The notes under the pieces were generated by a model. The model was not told where the DNA came from and made no database searches. It saw only the letters and a program-made list of their open reading frames with translations. Positions 17,559-25,377 of a stretch of 64,000 bases of DNA are shown one piece after another. The position numbers and the translations under genes were made by a program. Position 1 is the first letter of the stretch; the number at the start of each line of letters is the position of its first letter. This DNA comes from F23-D06 sp947165685. GTDB taxonomy: Bacteria; Bacteroidota; Bacteroidia; Bacteroidales; WCHB1-69. The stretch spans positions 80,640-144,639 of the forward strand of contig CAMVBK010000003.1 of NCBI GenBank assembly GCA_947165685.1. The letters are read 5' to 3'.

Positions 17559-18497
17559 ATGCCCCGAGGAAAATCCACATGCAAAGTACTGAAGGAGGTG
17601 CGGCGGAGGGTCGCCGAAGCCAACAACATCCCGCTGCAGGAGCGCGAATGCACTCACACGGGCGACTGCGCGGGCACGTGCCCCTACTGCGAGTCGGAGG
17701 TGCGCTACCTCGAGCGCGAGCTGTCGAAACGGCGCGCCCTCGGCAAGGCCGTGGCGGTGGCGGGCATCGCCCTCTCGGCGGTGACGATGGCCGGTTGCGC
17801 GACTTCCGAGCCCGTGAGTTCCGATTCTTCGAACAACCCCAGAAAGACTCCTTTCCGGGATATAAAGTCTGCTCTTTCTTGGATGGGCGCCATTGTTGTA
17901 GAAAACAATGACAAGCCGGACGCTTGTAATCCGGAAAAGAACAAGTCGAAGAAAAAGAAGCGGCAGGAAAATTGCGATACCTTGCAGTTGCGGGGAATTG
18001 TACTCGACCCTGAATCAAGGCACGATACGGCCCAAAAGGAGATCACTTTCGATGAAAGTCTTCTGCTCGATGAGGGTGAGGATAAGCAAAAAACGGGAAA
18101 TGACGAAGTCATTGTTGGCTTGGTGGATGATCAGGGTTTTCAAAATCGGATCTTCAACGAAGAACAACGAATTGCTTCTGAGTCAATTCCGGGTTTTACA
18201 CCGGCCGTTTTCATGGAAGGCCAGTTCGAGGAATGGCTGCGCGGCCAGCTTCAAAAGTTCCAGTCTTACATGCAGGATCCGCGTCTTGATCCCGTGGAAA
18301 TCCGCTTTTTCGTGGAAGAAGACGGTTCCGTGTCGTTGATCAACGTCCAGAACATGCCGGAAATTTACAAACAGGAAGACGAGGCGTTCCGCGCGAAAGT
18401 TACCGCAGTGGTCAGCGGTTCCGAATGGACACCGGCGACCGTTTCAGGCAAGCCCATCTCCTCCATCGTCACCGTCCACCTGCGGGATCTTCGGTAA
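17559..18497 (+). CDS. Hypothetical protein: Cys-rich N-terminus, membrane segment, TonB_C-like C-terminus (paralogue 2)
   Basis: The 312-residue product shares residues 1-70 with the gene at 15983 almost without change (same Cys module CTHTGDCAGTCPYC) and then diverges. The hydrophobic segment is followed by GCATSEP, an extra Cys that could make a lipobox, then a Lys-rich linker. The C-terminus (FEEWLRGQLQKFQSYMQ ... VEIRFFVEEDGSVSLINVQNMPE ... SEWTPATVSGKPISSIVTVHL) is a clearer TonB C-terminal-like domain than in paralogue 1. It starts 9 nt after the yoeB stop and may be read from the toxin-antitoxin promoter. Confidence 0.65.
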   Translation: MPRGKSTCKVLKEVRRRVAEANNIPLQERECTHTGDCAGTCPYCESEVRYLERELSKRRALGKAVAVAGIALSAVTMAGCATSEPVSSDSSNNPRKTPFRDIKSALSWMGAIVVENNDKPDACNPEKNKSKKKKRQENCDTLQLRGIVLDPESRHDTAQKEITFDESLLLDEGEDKQKTGNDEVIVGLVDDQGFQNRIFNEEQRIASESIPGFTPAVFMEGQFEEWLRGQLQKFQSYMQDPRLDPVEIRFFVEEDGSVSLINVQNMPEIYKQEDEAFRAKVTAVVSGSEWTPATVSGKPISSIVTVHLRDLR

Positions 18498-18512
18498 TCA
18501 GCAAATTGTTAC

Positions 18513-18549
18513 ATAAACTCCTAAACTCCTAATCTCCTAAACTCCTAAT
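18513..18549. repeat. Tandem CTCCTAAA-type 9-mers at a convergent gene end
   Basis: Four head-to-tail 9-nt units (ACTCCTAAA with one ATCTCCTAA variant) lie between the convergent genes ending at 18497 and 18537 and run into the last codons of the HsdR_N gene. They resemble the series at 952-1010. Confidence 0.7.
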
Positions 18550-18947
18550 TCACGAATCCTCCCATTCTCAAAATCAATCTCAAACACCTTCTTCTCCAGC
18601 CCGTTCGTCACGCACAGCAGAGGGGCCTTTAGGACGCTGTTGTAGCGGGCGGCCTGTTCCGCTACCTTCTGCGTGAGCTTCACATGCGGGGCCTTGCATT
18701 CCACCACCATGTACGGCTGCAACGCATCATCGAAGATCACCAGGTCGTAACGCTGGGTCATCCCGTTGACCGTCACGGCGTGCTCGACGGAGAGGTGCGA
18801 CAACGGGAACCCCTTGACATTCAGCAGGTAGAGGATGAAAATCTGTCGGACACGCTCCTCGGGCGTGAGCACGACCCACTTCTGCCGCACGGGGTCGAAA
18901 ACCTCCTGCTGTGCATCGTTTTCCCGTATTTTCAATGTAAATGCCAT
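18537..18947 (-). CDS. Stand-alone type I restriction HsdR N-terminal (HSDR_N) domain protein
   Basis: The 136-residue protein consists only of the nuclease-like domain: TPEERVRQIFILYLLNVKGFP, then RYDLVIFDDALQPYMVVECKAPHVKL, giving the D...ExK pattern of PD-(D/E)XK nucleases (D in YDLVIFD, E-C-K). Free-standing HSDR_N proteins are widespread in Bacteroidota and their function is unknown. It is not next to any methylase; the restriction system is over 30 kb away. The 3' end overlaps the 9-mer tandem repeats. Confidence 0.85.
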   Translation of the reverse strand: MAFTLKIRENDAQQEVFDPVRQKWVVLTPEERVRQIFILYLLNVKGFPLSHLSVEHAVTVNGMTQRYDLVIFDDALQPYMVVECKAPHVKLTQKVAEQAARYNSVLKAPLLCVTNGLEKKVFEIDFENGRIRELGV

Positions 18948-18993
18948 TTCTGCTGTCCTCTATCCTTGTTTATTTACCATTCCTAATTCATAG

Positions 18994-20145
18994 TTACCCT
19001 AATTTCGCCTTGTACGAGGCGTAGTCGCCGGGTTGCGCGAGCATCTCGAACTGGCCGTCCTGGTGGATGACCCCGATGGCGGGATGCGCCACCCCGTTGA
19101 AGAAGGTGGTTTTCACCATCGTGTAGTGGATCATGTCGTCGAAGACGATGCGGTCGCCGATCTCCAACGGCTCCTTGAAGGCGAAGTCGCCCATGCCGAT
19201 GAAGTCGCCGGCGAGGCAGGAGCAGCCGCCTAAACGATAGACGTACTTGCTGTGTTCGTCGGGTTCGGAGGCGTCCAAGACCGTCGGCTTGTAGGGCATT
19301 TCAAGGCAGTCGGGCATGTGGCAGGCGAAGGAGACGTTGAGCATTGCGATTTTGATGCCCTTGTTCACCACGATGTCCTCCACGGTGGAGGTCAGCACGC
19401 CGGTCTGCCAGCCCACGGCCTCGCCCGGTTCGAGAATCACCTCTTGGAGGTTGGGGTAGCGTTTTCGGAAGTCCTGCAGCAGGCCGATGAGGTGCGGGAT
19501 GTCGTAGTCGGCGCGGGTGATGTGGTGGCCGCCGCCCATGTTGAACCACTTGCACTGCCGGATGAGGTCGGAGAATTTCTCCTCCACGGCCTTCAGGCAG
19601 CGTTCGAGGGCGTAGCTGTCGTTTTCGCAGAGCACGTGGAAATGCAGCCCCTCGATGCCTTCGGGCAGCGTGTCGGGCATGTCCTCGCGCAGGATGCCTA
19701 AGCGCGACCCGGGCACGGCGGGGTTGTAGAGATCGGTCTCGATTTCCGAATATTCGGGGTTGATGCGCAGTCCGAGCGAGACCTTCTTGGAAAAGGCCAT
19801 CGCCTGTTCGCGGAACCTCTCGTACTGTCCCAACGAGTTGAACGTCAGGTGACTGCTGTACATGAGCAGCTGTTCGAAGTCTTGGTCGGTATAGACGGGG
19901 GCGTAGGTGTGGGCCTCGCAGCCCATCTCCTCGGCGATGAGCCTCGCTTCGTTGAGGGAGCTGGCGGTGGCGCCGCTGAGCCACTCGCGGATGAGCGGGA
20001 ACGACGGCCAGAAAGCGTAGCCTTTGAGGGCGCAGATGATCCTCACGCCGGCCTCTTTCTGCACGAGGTCCAGCAGTTGCAGGTTGGCTAACAAGGCTTC
20101 CTCCGAGAGGATGTAGCACGGGGAGGGTAGGGTGTTGTAATTCAT
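18994..20145 (-). CDS. nspC: Carboxynorspermidine decarboxylase
   Basis: The 383-residue PLP enzyme of the alanine-racemase/ornithine-decarboxylase fold has LPSPCYILSEEALLANL at the start, the PLP lysine in ICALKGYAFWP, NMGGGHHITRADYD for phosphate binding, LEPGEAVGW, and the substrate-side GCSCLAGD motif. It removes the carboxyl from carboxy(nor)spermidine, the last step of the alternative polyamine route used by Bacteroidota and gut bacteria. The partner carboxynorspermidine synthase is not in this window. Confidence 0.95.
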   Translation of the reverse strand: MNYNTLPSPCYILSEEALLANLQLLDLVQKEAGVRIICALKGYAFWPSFPLIREWLSGATASSLNEARLIAEEMGCEAHTYAPVYTDQDFEQLLMYSSHLTFNSLGQYERFREQAMAFSKKVSLGLRINPEYSEIETDLYNPAVPGSRLGILREDMPDTLPEGIEGLHFHVLCENDSYALERCLKAVEEKFSDLIRQCKWFNMGGGHHITRADYDIPHLIGLLQDFRKRYPNLQEVILEPGEAVGWQTGVLTSTVEDIVVNKGIKIAMLNVSFACHMPDCLEMPYKPTVLDASEPDEHSKYVYRLGGCSCLAGDFIGMGDFAFKEPLEIGDRIVFDDMIHYTMVKTTFFNGVAHPAIGVIHQDGQFEMLAQPGDYASYKAKLG

Positions 20146-20209
20146 AAATCAGGAATTATATGGGGTTCTGGGATTGGGGGAGGGGAGTTGGGCGAGTTTG
20201 ACGGGGCGG

Positions 20210-20217
20210 CAAAGATA
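20210..20217 (-). promoter_or_regulatory. -7 promoter box of nspC
   Basis: TATCTTTG on the minus strand, 65 nt before the nspC start; exact match to TAnnTTTG. Confidence 0.55.
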
Positions 20218-20243
20218 GCATATTTTTGTATTGAATAATTGTG

Positions 20244-20251
20244 TAGTTTTG
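20244..20251 (+). promoter_or_regulatory. -7 promoter box upstream of the phosphofructokinase gene
   Basis: TAGTTTTG, an exact consensus box, leaving a leader of just over 100 nt. A second match, TATTTTTG, lies at 20221-20228, so two starts are possible. Confidence 0.5.
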
Positions 20252-20365
20252 CACGTTGATATTCCGGCTCTTTTGGCGGGGCGGCAACCTCCGGAAATTC
20301 AGGAGGCCGCCAGAATAACCGGGACTGGATAAATGGCAATTTTTAACATCAAATAATAATATCGT

Positions 20366-21598
20366 ATGAGACAAGAAAAACTCTTCAACGGCAAAACATT
20401 GGCGATTCTTTCCGGCGGCGGCGACACCCCGGCCATCAATTCCAGCATCGAGGCGGTGCGCAACCGTGCCTCCATGCTCGGCTTCCGCGTCTATGGCGTG
20501 CTGCGCGGCTGGAAGGGCCTGCTCGGCGACGGCGACATCGTCGATTTGACCAATATCCCCTACAACGGCCTCTACGGCGGCACCGCGCTGCTCTCCTCCC
20601 GCACCAACCCCTTCCCGAGCAAGAAGAGCCCCGAGGACCGTTCCCAGCAGATTCTCCGCAACATCGAACGCTACAAGATCGACGTTTTGGTGACCATCGG
20701 CGGTGACGACACCAACGGCGCGGCCAAGAAGATGTACGAGAAATACGGCATCCCGGTCATCGGCTTCCCGAAGACCATCGACAACGACCTTCGCACCCAC
20801 ACCTACCACCACTACAACGGTCAGCAGCACGAGACGGTGCTCTGTCCGGGTTTCCCGTCCGGTGCCATGGCCATCAAGAAGCTGACCGCCAAGCTGCACA
20901 CCACCAACGAGTCGCACCAGCGCATCATGGTGCTTGAGGTGATGGGCCGCGACGCGGGTTGGCTCACCGGCACGGCCTCCTTCGGCGGCGCCCAGCTGGC
21001 CCTCGTGCCCGAGGTGGAGATGACCAAGGAACGTAAGGAGTTCTTCTTCGAGACGGTCAAGGAGATGTACATGCGTTCCCCGAAGCACAGCCTCATCATC
21101 GCCGCCTCCGAGGGTGTGCGCTGGTGGGATGACGAGAAGGAGGAACTCGGCATGGTGTATGCCAGCTCCGATCTTGACGAGTACGGTCATCCGCGCTTCG
21201 GCGGTGTGAGCGGCGTCATCGCATCGGAAATCAACAAGAAGCTCGGCATCGAGGCCCGCGGCCAGATCTCCGGCTACATCCCGCGCTCCGGCAAGTGCTA
21301 CGAGTACGACCGCCGGCTGACCTCCACGTTGGCCGACAAGGTCGTCGATCTGCTGCTCCGCGAGGACTACGGCAAGATGCCCGTTTTGCGCGACATCGTG
21401 CCCTACGACGAGCTTGAGGAGTTCCACACCGACGCCATCGAGATGGGCAACGTCGGCAACTTCCCGCTGCCCGCCGCCTACTACGACCCCAACAAGTTCA
21501 TGTTCACCGACCAATACACCGACTTCCTGACCAACATCATCGGTGCACCCTACCGCATGGAGTTCACGCAGAATTTCCCGATTGTAATCCCGGAATAA
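20366..21598 (+). CDS. 6-phosphofructokinase, pyrophosphate-dependent type
   Basis: This 410-residue PFK family member shows LSGGGDTPAINSSIEAV at the N-terminus, GGDDTNGA (112-119) and PKTIDNDL (135-142). In ATP enzymes the first motif is GGDGS and the second has Gly before TID; Asp at the GGDD position and Lys in PKTIDND are the known markers of PPi use. So the enzyme probably phosphorylates fructose-6-phosphate with pyrophosphate, reversibly. Other sites are normal (VMGRDAGWLT, ASEGVR, RSGKCYEYDR). It follows a divergent promoter region shared with nspC. Confidence 0.88.
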   Translation: MRQEKLFNGKTLAILSGGGDTPAINSSIEAVRNRASMLGFRVYGVLRGWKGLLGDGDIVDLTNIPYNGLYGGTALLSSRTNPFPSKKSPEDRSQQILRNIERYKIDVLVTIGGDDTNGAAKKMYEKYGIPVIGFPKTIDNDLRTHTYHHYNGQQHETVLCPGFPSGAMAIKKLTAKLHTTNESHQRIMVLEVMGRDAGWLTGTASFGGAQLALVPEVEMTKERKEFFFETVKEMYMRSPKHSLIIAASEGVRWWDDEKEELGMVYASSDLDEYGHPRFGGVSGVIASEINKKLGIEARGQISGYIPRSGKCYEYDRRLTSTLADKVVDLLLREDYGKMPVLRDIVPYDELEEFHTDAIEMGNVGNFPLPAAYYDPNKFMFTDQYTDFLTNIIGAPYRMEFTQNFPIVIPE

Positions 21599-21599
21599 G

Positions 21600-21629
21600 T
21601 GATTGGTGATTAGTGATTGGTGATTAGTG
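21600..21629. repeat. Tandem 14-bp repeat downstream of pfk
   Basis: GTGATTGGTGATTA occurs twice in a row, followed by a partial third unit (GTGA), starting just after the pfk stop codon. Confidence 0.7.
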
Positions 21630-21660
21630 AATAAAACAATTAACTTAAAAATAATTCCTT

Positions 21661-21725
21661 GAGCAGCCCTGTAAGGGCAAGATATGTCAGCCCAGAGTAA
21701 AGCCGGAGGCCGCAGCCCTGGGTTA
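21661..21725. repeat. REP-like palindromic element upstream of murA
   Basis: Two stem-loops occur side by side. GCCCT-GTA-AGGGC (21666-21678) is followed by a larger imperfect hairpin closed by CCCAG (21691-21695) with CTGGG (21718-21722) and holding an inner GCC-GGA-GGC stem. This layout resembles REP-type elements I know from Bacteroidota intergenic regions. No second copy was found in the window. Confidence 0.5.
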
Positions 21726-21738
21726 AAATGAAAAAGTC

Positions 21739-23046
21739 ATGGCAGAATTTATCATCGAAGGCGGCCATCGGTTGCACGGCGAGATCACCCCGCAGGGCGC
21801 GAAGAACGAAGCCCTGCAGGTGCTCTCGGCCGTCTTGCTGACGCGTGAGCCCGTCACCATTTCCAATATCCCCGACATCCTCGACACGCGGCGTTACATG
21901 GACATCCTGAAGCTGATGGGGGTGAAAGTGACCCGCATTGACGCGCACACGTTCACTTTCCAGGCCGAGGACGTCGATTTCGAGCAGTTGCACACGGAAG
22001 AGTTTGTGCGGCTGTCGGCCAAGATCCGTGCCTCCATCATGGTGCTCGGCCCGCTGTTGGGCCGATACGGCAAGGCCTACTCTGGCAAGCCCGGCGGCGA
22101 CCAGATCGGGCGCCGCCCGCTGACCACCCACTTCGAAGGCTTGGAGAAGTTAGGCGCAGTGATTTCCACTTCGCCCGACGAGAAGTTCTTCGAGTTGGAG
22201 GCCAAGCAATTGAAAGGCTGCTATATGCAGCTGAACGAGCCCTCCGTGACGGGCACCGCCAACATTGTGATGGCGGCGGTGCTGGCGGAAGGGGAGACCA
22301 CCATCTTCAACGCCGCCTGCGAACCCTATCTCTACCAGCTTTGCACCATGCTCAACAAGATGGGCGCGAGGATTGAAGGTATCGGTTCTAATCTGCTCAA
22401 AATAAAGGGCGTCAAGGAGTTGCACGGATGCGAACACCGCATCTTCCCCGACATGATCGAGGTGGGCAGCTTTATCGGCATGGCTGCGATGACCCAGTCG
22501 GAGCTTACCATCAAGGAGTGCGCCTGCGACCATCTCGGGCTCATCCCCTACACGTTTGCGAAGATGGGCGTGAAGTTCGACCGGGTGGGCGACGACCTCG
22601 TGGTGCACGGGCAGGAGCCGTACAGCATCTACACCAACCCGATGGATGCCTCCATCCTGACCATTGCCGACGCACCGTGGCCGGGGTTCACCCCCGACCT
22701 CATCAGCATCGCCCTCGTGACGGCCATCCAGGCCAAGGGCAGCGTGCTGATTCACCAGAAGATGTTCGAGAGTCGCTTGTTCTTCGTCGATATGCTGCAG
22801 TCGATGGGGGCGCAGATTGTGCTGTGCGACCCGCACCGCGCAATCGTGGTGGGACTCGCTCGCGAAAAAAGGTTGCGGGCCACCAAGATGTCGTCGCCCG
22901 ACATTCGCGCCGGCATCGCGCTGCTCATCGCGGCCCTGAGCGCCGACGGCACCAGCGTGATCCAGAACGTCGAGCAGATCGACCGAGGCTACGAACACAT
23001 AGTGGAGCGGCTGAACGCATTAGGGGCGAAGATCGAAAGGTTATAG
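21739..23046 (+). CDS. murA: UDP-N-acetylglucosamine 1-carboxyvinyltransferase (Asp-type)
   Basis: This 435-residue MurA performs the first committed step of peptidoglycan synthesis, moving enolpyruvate from PEP to UDP-GlcNAc. Typical blocks are GGHRLHGEITPQGAKNEALQ, SVTGTANIVMAAVLAEG, FPDMIEVGSFIGMAAM and FESRLFFVDML. The active-site loop reads KPGGDQIGRR: Asp121 replaces the Cys115 of E. coli. That Cys is the target of fosfomycin, and Asp versions in other bacteria stay active but are insensitive. Length is normal. A REP-like element lies just upstream. Confidence 0.96.
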   Translation: MAEFIIEGGHRLHGEITPQGAKNEALQVLSAVLLTREPVTISNIPDILDTRRYMDILKLMGVKVTRIDAHTFTFQAEDVDFEQLHTEEFVRLSAKIRASIMVLGPLLGRYGKAYSGKPGGDQIGRRPLTTHFEGLEKLGAVISTSPDEKFFELEAKQLKGCYMQLNEPSVTGTANIVMAAVLAEGETTIFNAACEPYLYQLCTMLNKMGARIEGIGSNLLKIKGVKELHGCEHRIFPDMIEVGSFIGMAAMTQSELTIKECACDHLGLIPYTFAKMGVKFDRVGDDLVVHGQEPYSIYTNPMDASILTIADAPWPGFTPDLISIALVTAIQAKGSVLIHQKMFESRLFFVDMLQSMGAQIVLCDPHRAIVVGLAREKRLRATKMSSPDIRAGIALLIAALSADGTSVIQNVEQIDRGYEHIVERLNALGAKIERL

Positions 23047-23049
23047 GTT

Positions 23050-23589
23050 ATGGGTTGTGGATTATGGAAACGAGGCCGTGCCTGTAACAGATATGCTGCT
23101 TTTATTCTGTTACTTCTGCTTTTTAGCGGCTGCGGCTCCAATTACTATGCTGAAACATATACCCTAAACACTTCACAGCGCGAACTTGTCCGCAAAGTTG
23201 ACTCTTTCAAAAACAAACACCCGGAATACAGACATTTTATCCATTATAACGGGGAACTTTCTGAAGATGACGGTCCGGACTATCCGTACGGCTATTCGAT
23301 GGGCGATTCTTCGATTGTCAGGTATGACATCGCTTTTCATGTTGCTTCCGAGAACAAGATATTCCGCTGTAATATTATGAATTACGACTCCAACAATCGT
23401 TCGATCCCGACTTATTTATACTTTTATGCTGTCACTGATACCGATGTTCGAAACGCCTATACTATCAACACCAAGGATTTAAGTCGAAAAGACAACAATC
23501 GTTACAAGAGAACCTTCGAACGCGAAATTCTCGACAATTTGGGTGTCGAATGGCATCACAAAACCCTTAAAGAATACTGGGAACAATAA
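23050..23589 (+). CDS. Hypothetical lipoprotein
   Basis: The 179-residue product starts 3 nt after the murA stop. It has a basic N-terminus, a Leu-rich core and a lipobox LLFSGC (Cys near residue 28). The mature part is rich in Tyr, Asn and Asp and has no domain I recognise. Composition is clearly A/T-richer than murA, suggesting a different origin. A longer N-terminal extension before the hydrophobic core makes the exact start uncertain. Confidence 0.6.
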   Translation: MGCGLWKRGRACNRYAAFILLLLLFSGCGSNYYAETYTLNTSQRELVRKVDSFKNKHPEYRHFIHYNGELSEDDGPDYPYGYSMGDSSIVRYDIAFHVASENKIFRCNIMNYDSNNRSIPTYLYFYAVTDTDVRNAYTINTKDLSRKDNNRYKRTFEREILDNLGVEWHHKTLKEYWEQ

Positions 23590-23661
23590 CTTCACCGGAT
23601 CGGTGTCACTATTGGAGTCCTCGACCGGACATTTTTAATCACCACAAAAAACTATCCAAAA

Positions 23662-23775
23662 ATGAAAATCGCGAAATTCAACTTGGCATGAGCAGCCACT
23701 TTCACGCTTTTGATGTTGGCGGGCTGCTCGAAAAGGAGGATATTGTCTTCACGAATTTTATATGATAAACTATGA
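23662..23775 (+). pseudogene. Lipoprotein gene remnant with in-frame stop
   Basis: From ATG 23662 the frame gives MKIAKFNLA, a TGA stop, and then AATFTLLMLAGCSK, which together would make a clean lipoprotein signal peptide with lipobox LAGC. About 17 further codons follow before the next stop, which overlaps the start of the acetyltransferase gene. Only the 5' end of a gene seems to remain, already interrupted by a nonsense codon. Confidence 0.55.
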
Positions 23776-24320
23776 ACGAAAGACTTACAGGAAAAGATTA
23801 TGTCGGTAGCGATGACCTCTATGCCGACGTGCAGCGCACCATGCGTTTGGTCGCGGAGATGAACACGGGTTATCACACGGAGGCTGAGGTGCGCGACTGC
23901 TTGCGCGAAATCACCCGCAGCGAGGTGCCCGACACCGTGCGTGTCTTCACTCCGCTGAACATCAACTACGGACCGGGGGTGCGCTTCGGGGACGACTGTT
24001 TCCTCAACTTCGGCTGCACGCTGCTGGCCATCGGCGGCATCACCATCGGTGACGGGGCTTTTATCGGCCCGCACTGCGTTTTGGCCACCGAATACCATCC
24101 CGAAGACCCGGCCACGCGCCATTCGTTGCTCACCAAGCCCATCGTCATCGGTCGCAACGCCTGGCTCGGTGCCGATGTGAAGGTGTTGGCAGGTGTCACC
24201 GTCGGCGAGAACGCCATCGTGGCCGCCGGCAGTGTGGTCACCAAGGACGTGCCCGCCAACACGGTGGTGGCGGGAAGCCCGGCGAGGGTGATAAGGGAGA
24301 TCCGGAAGGATTCCAAATGA
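23772..24320 (+). CDS. Sugar O-acetyltransferase (maltose acetyltransferase type)
   Basis: This 182-residue left-handed beta-helix enzyme has the Mac N-terminal motif (MNERLTGKDYVGSDDLYADVQRTMRLVAEMN), then hexapeptide repeats (FGDDCFLNFGCTLLAIGGITIGDGAFIGPHC), the conserved LATEYHP with the catalytic His region, and AWLGADVKVLAGVTVGENAIVAAGSVVTKDVP. It transfers acetyl from acetyl-CoA to a sugar hydroxyl in the cytoplasm. It is followed after 10 nt by an SDR gene, probably in one transcript. Confidence 0.92.
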   Translation: MNERLTGKDYVGSDDLYADVQRTMRLVAEMNTGYHTEAEVRDCLREITRSEVPDTVRVFTPLNINYGPGVRFGDDCFLNFGCTLLAIGGITIGDGAFIGPHCVLATEYHPEDPATRHSLLTKPIVIGRNAWLGADVKVLAGVTVGENAIVAAGSVVTKDVPANTVVAGSPARVIREIRKDSK

Positions 24321-24330
24321 GTGAACTGTA

Positions 24331-25044
24331 ATGAATATGGATTTCAAAGATAAAATAGTTGTTGTCACAGGGGGCGCACAGGGCATTGGTCGGTGCATCG
24401 CCGAGGAGTTTCGGAAAGCCGGAGCCACCGTTTGTGTCATAGACAAGCAGCCTGGCAATCACTTCGTTGGCGATATTGCCGACAAAGGAACATTGGAGCG
24501 GTTTGCCGAGGAAGTGGTTGACAAGTACGGTCACGTGGATTTCCTCATTAATAATGCCCTGCCATTGATGAGGGGCATCGATGAGTGTAGCTATGAGGAA
24601 TTCCAGTATGCCATGAGTGTGGGTGTGACAGCTCCGTTCTATTTGGCAAAGCTCTTCTCTCCACATTTTACGGTGGGTGCTGCTATTGTGAACATATCGT
24701 CGTCCCGCGACCGTATGAGTCAGCCGCAGACGGAGAGTTACACGGCGGCCAAGGGTGGTGTTGCCGCTCTGACACATGCTCTCGCCGTTAGCCTTGCCGG
24801 TAAGGTTCGGGTAAACAGCATCTCTCCGGGCTGGATTGACACAGCCTATACCGTCTATGAGGGCCCTGATGCCGTGCAGCAGCCGGCGGGCCGTGTGGGC
24901 AATCCTTTGGACATCGCCAATATGGTGCTCTACCTCTGCTCCGACAAAGCCGGGTTCATCACCGGCGAGAACATCTGCATAGATGGCGGCATGACTCGCC
25001 AGATGATTTACCACGGGGATAATGGGTGGAGGTTGGAAAAATGA
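24331..25044 (+). CDS. Short-chain dehydrogenase/reductase (classical SDR)
   Basis: The 237-residue protein has the Rossmann motif TGGAQGIG near the N-terminus, DFLINNA (NNAG variant with A-L), the catalytic Ser in VNISSSRD, and the YTAAK pair of the active site. The C-terminus carries ITGENICIDGGMTRQM, typical of classical NAD(P)-dependent SDRs that act on sugars or beta-hydroxyacids. The substrate is unknown. It starts 10 nt after the acetyltransferase gene. Confidence 0.9.
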   Translation: MNMDFKDKIVVVTGGAQGIGRCIAEEFRKAGATVCVIDKQPGNHFVGDIADKGTLERFAEEVVDKYGHVDFLINNALPLMRGIDECSYEEFQYAMSVGVTAPFYLAKLFSPHFTVGAAIVNISSSRDRMSQPQTESYTAAKGGVAALTHALAVSLAGKVRVNSISPGWIDTAYTVYEGPDAVQQPAGRVGNPLDIANMVLYLCSDKAGFITGENICIDGGMTRQMIYHGDNGWRLEK

Positions 25045-25166
25045 ACGCGGATGCCCGGTCGTGCCATGCGTTGCAGCACATCTTTTTGAATTTCAGGACT
25101 TAACTCGGAAAAACAGTCCTTGTAACGGCCTGCATTGATCATTTTCAAAGGGTGGTCTTTTTTCAT
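25008..25166 (-). pseudogene. Possible gene remnant or small ORF of unknown family
   Basis: In a 333-nt gap between two SDR genes, a minus-strand frame reads 52 residues from ATG 25166 (MKKDHPLKMINAGRYKDCF ... QKDVLQRMARPGIRVHF). It looks protein-like, continues in-frame upstream without a start, and overlaps the 3' end of the SDR gene. I do not recognise the family. The remaining gap (25167-25315) holds nothing I can name. Confidence 0.25.
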
Positions 25167-25315
25167 GCGCCAAAAATCGCGTCTTTCTTGTTCTTGAACT
25201 ATCCCCAATAGTTGAGATTTTTGGCATCGGGGTGGTCGTTTGCGAGTGACCGTTCTTACCTGACAAGAATTTTCGTCATCATGCTCAGGGCTTATGCCGT
25301 ATTGCATAAAAGTTG

Positions 25316-25323
25316 TATCTTTG
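25316..25323 (+). promoter_or_regulatory. -7 promoter box of the second SDR gene
   Basis: TATCTTTG, exact consensus, 54 nt before the start codon at 25378. Confidence 0.55.
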
Positions 25324-25377
25324 CCGAACGAAAGCGGAAAAAACATACGCGTATGTTCTTTTTGAAAAAAACACAAT

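Noticed and set aside
18537..18947. Part of a type I restriction system
   Set aside because: It is only the HSDR_N domain, without helicase, methylase or specificity genes nearby.
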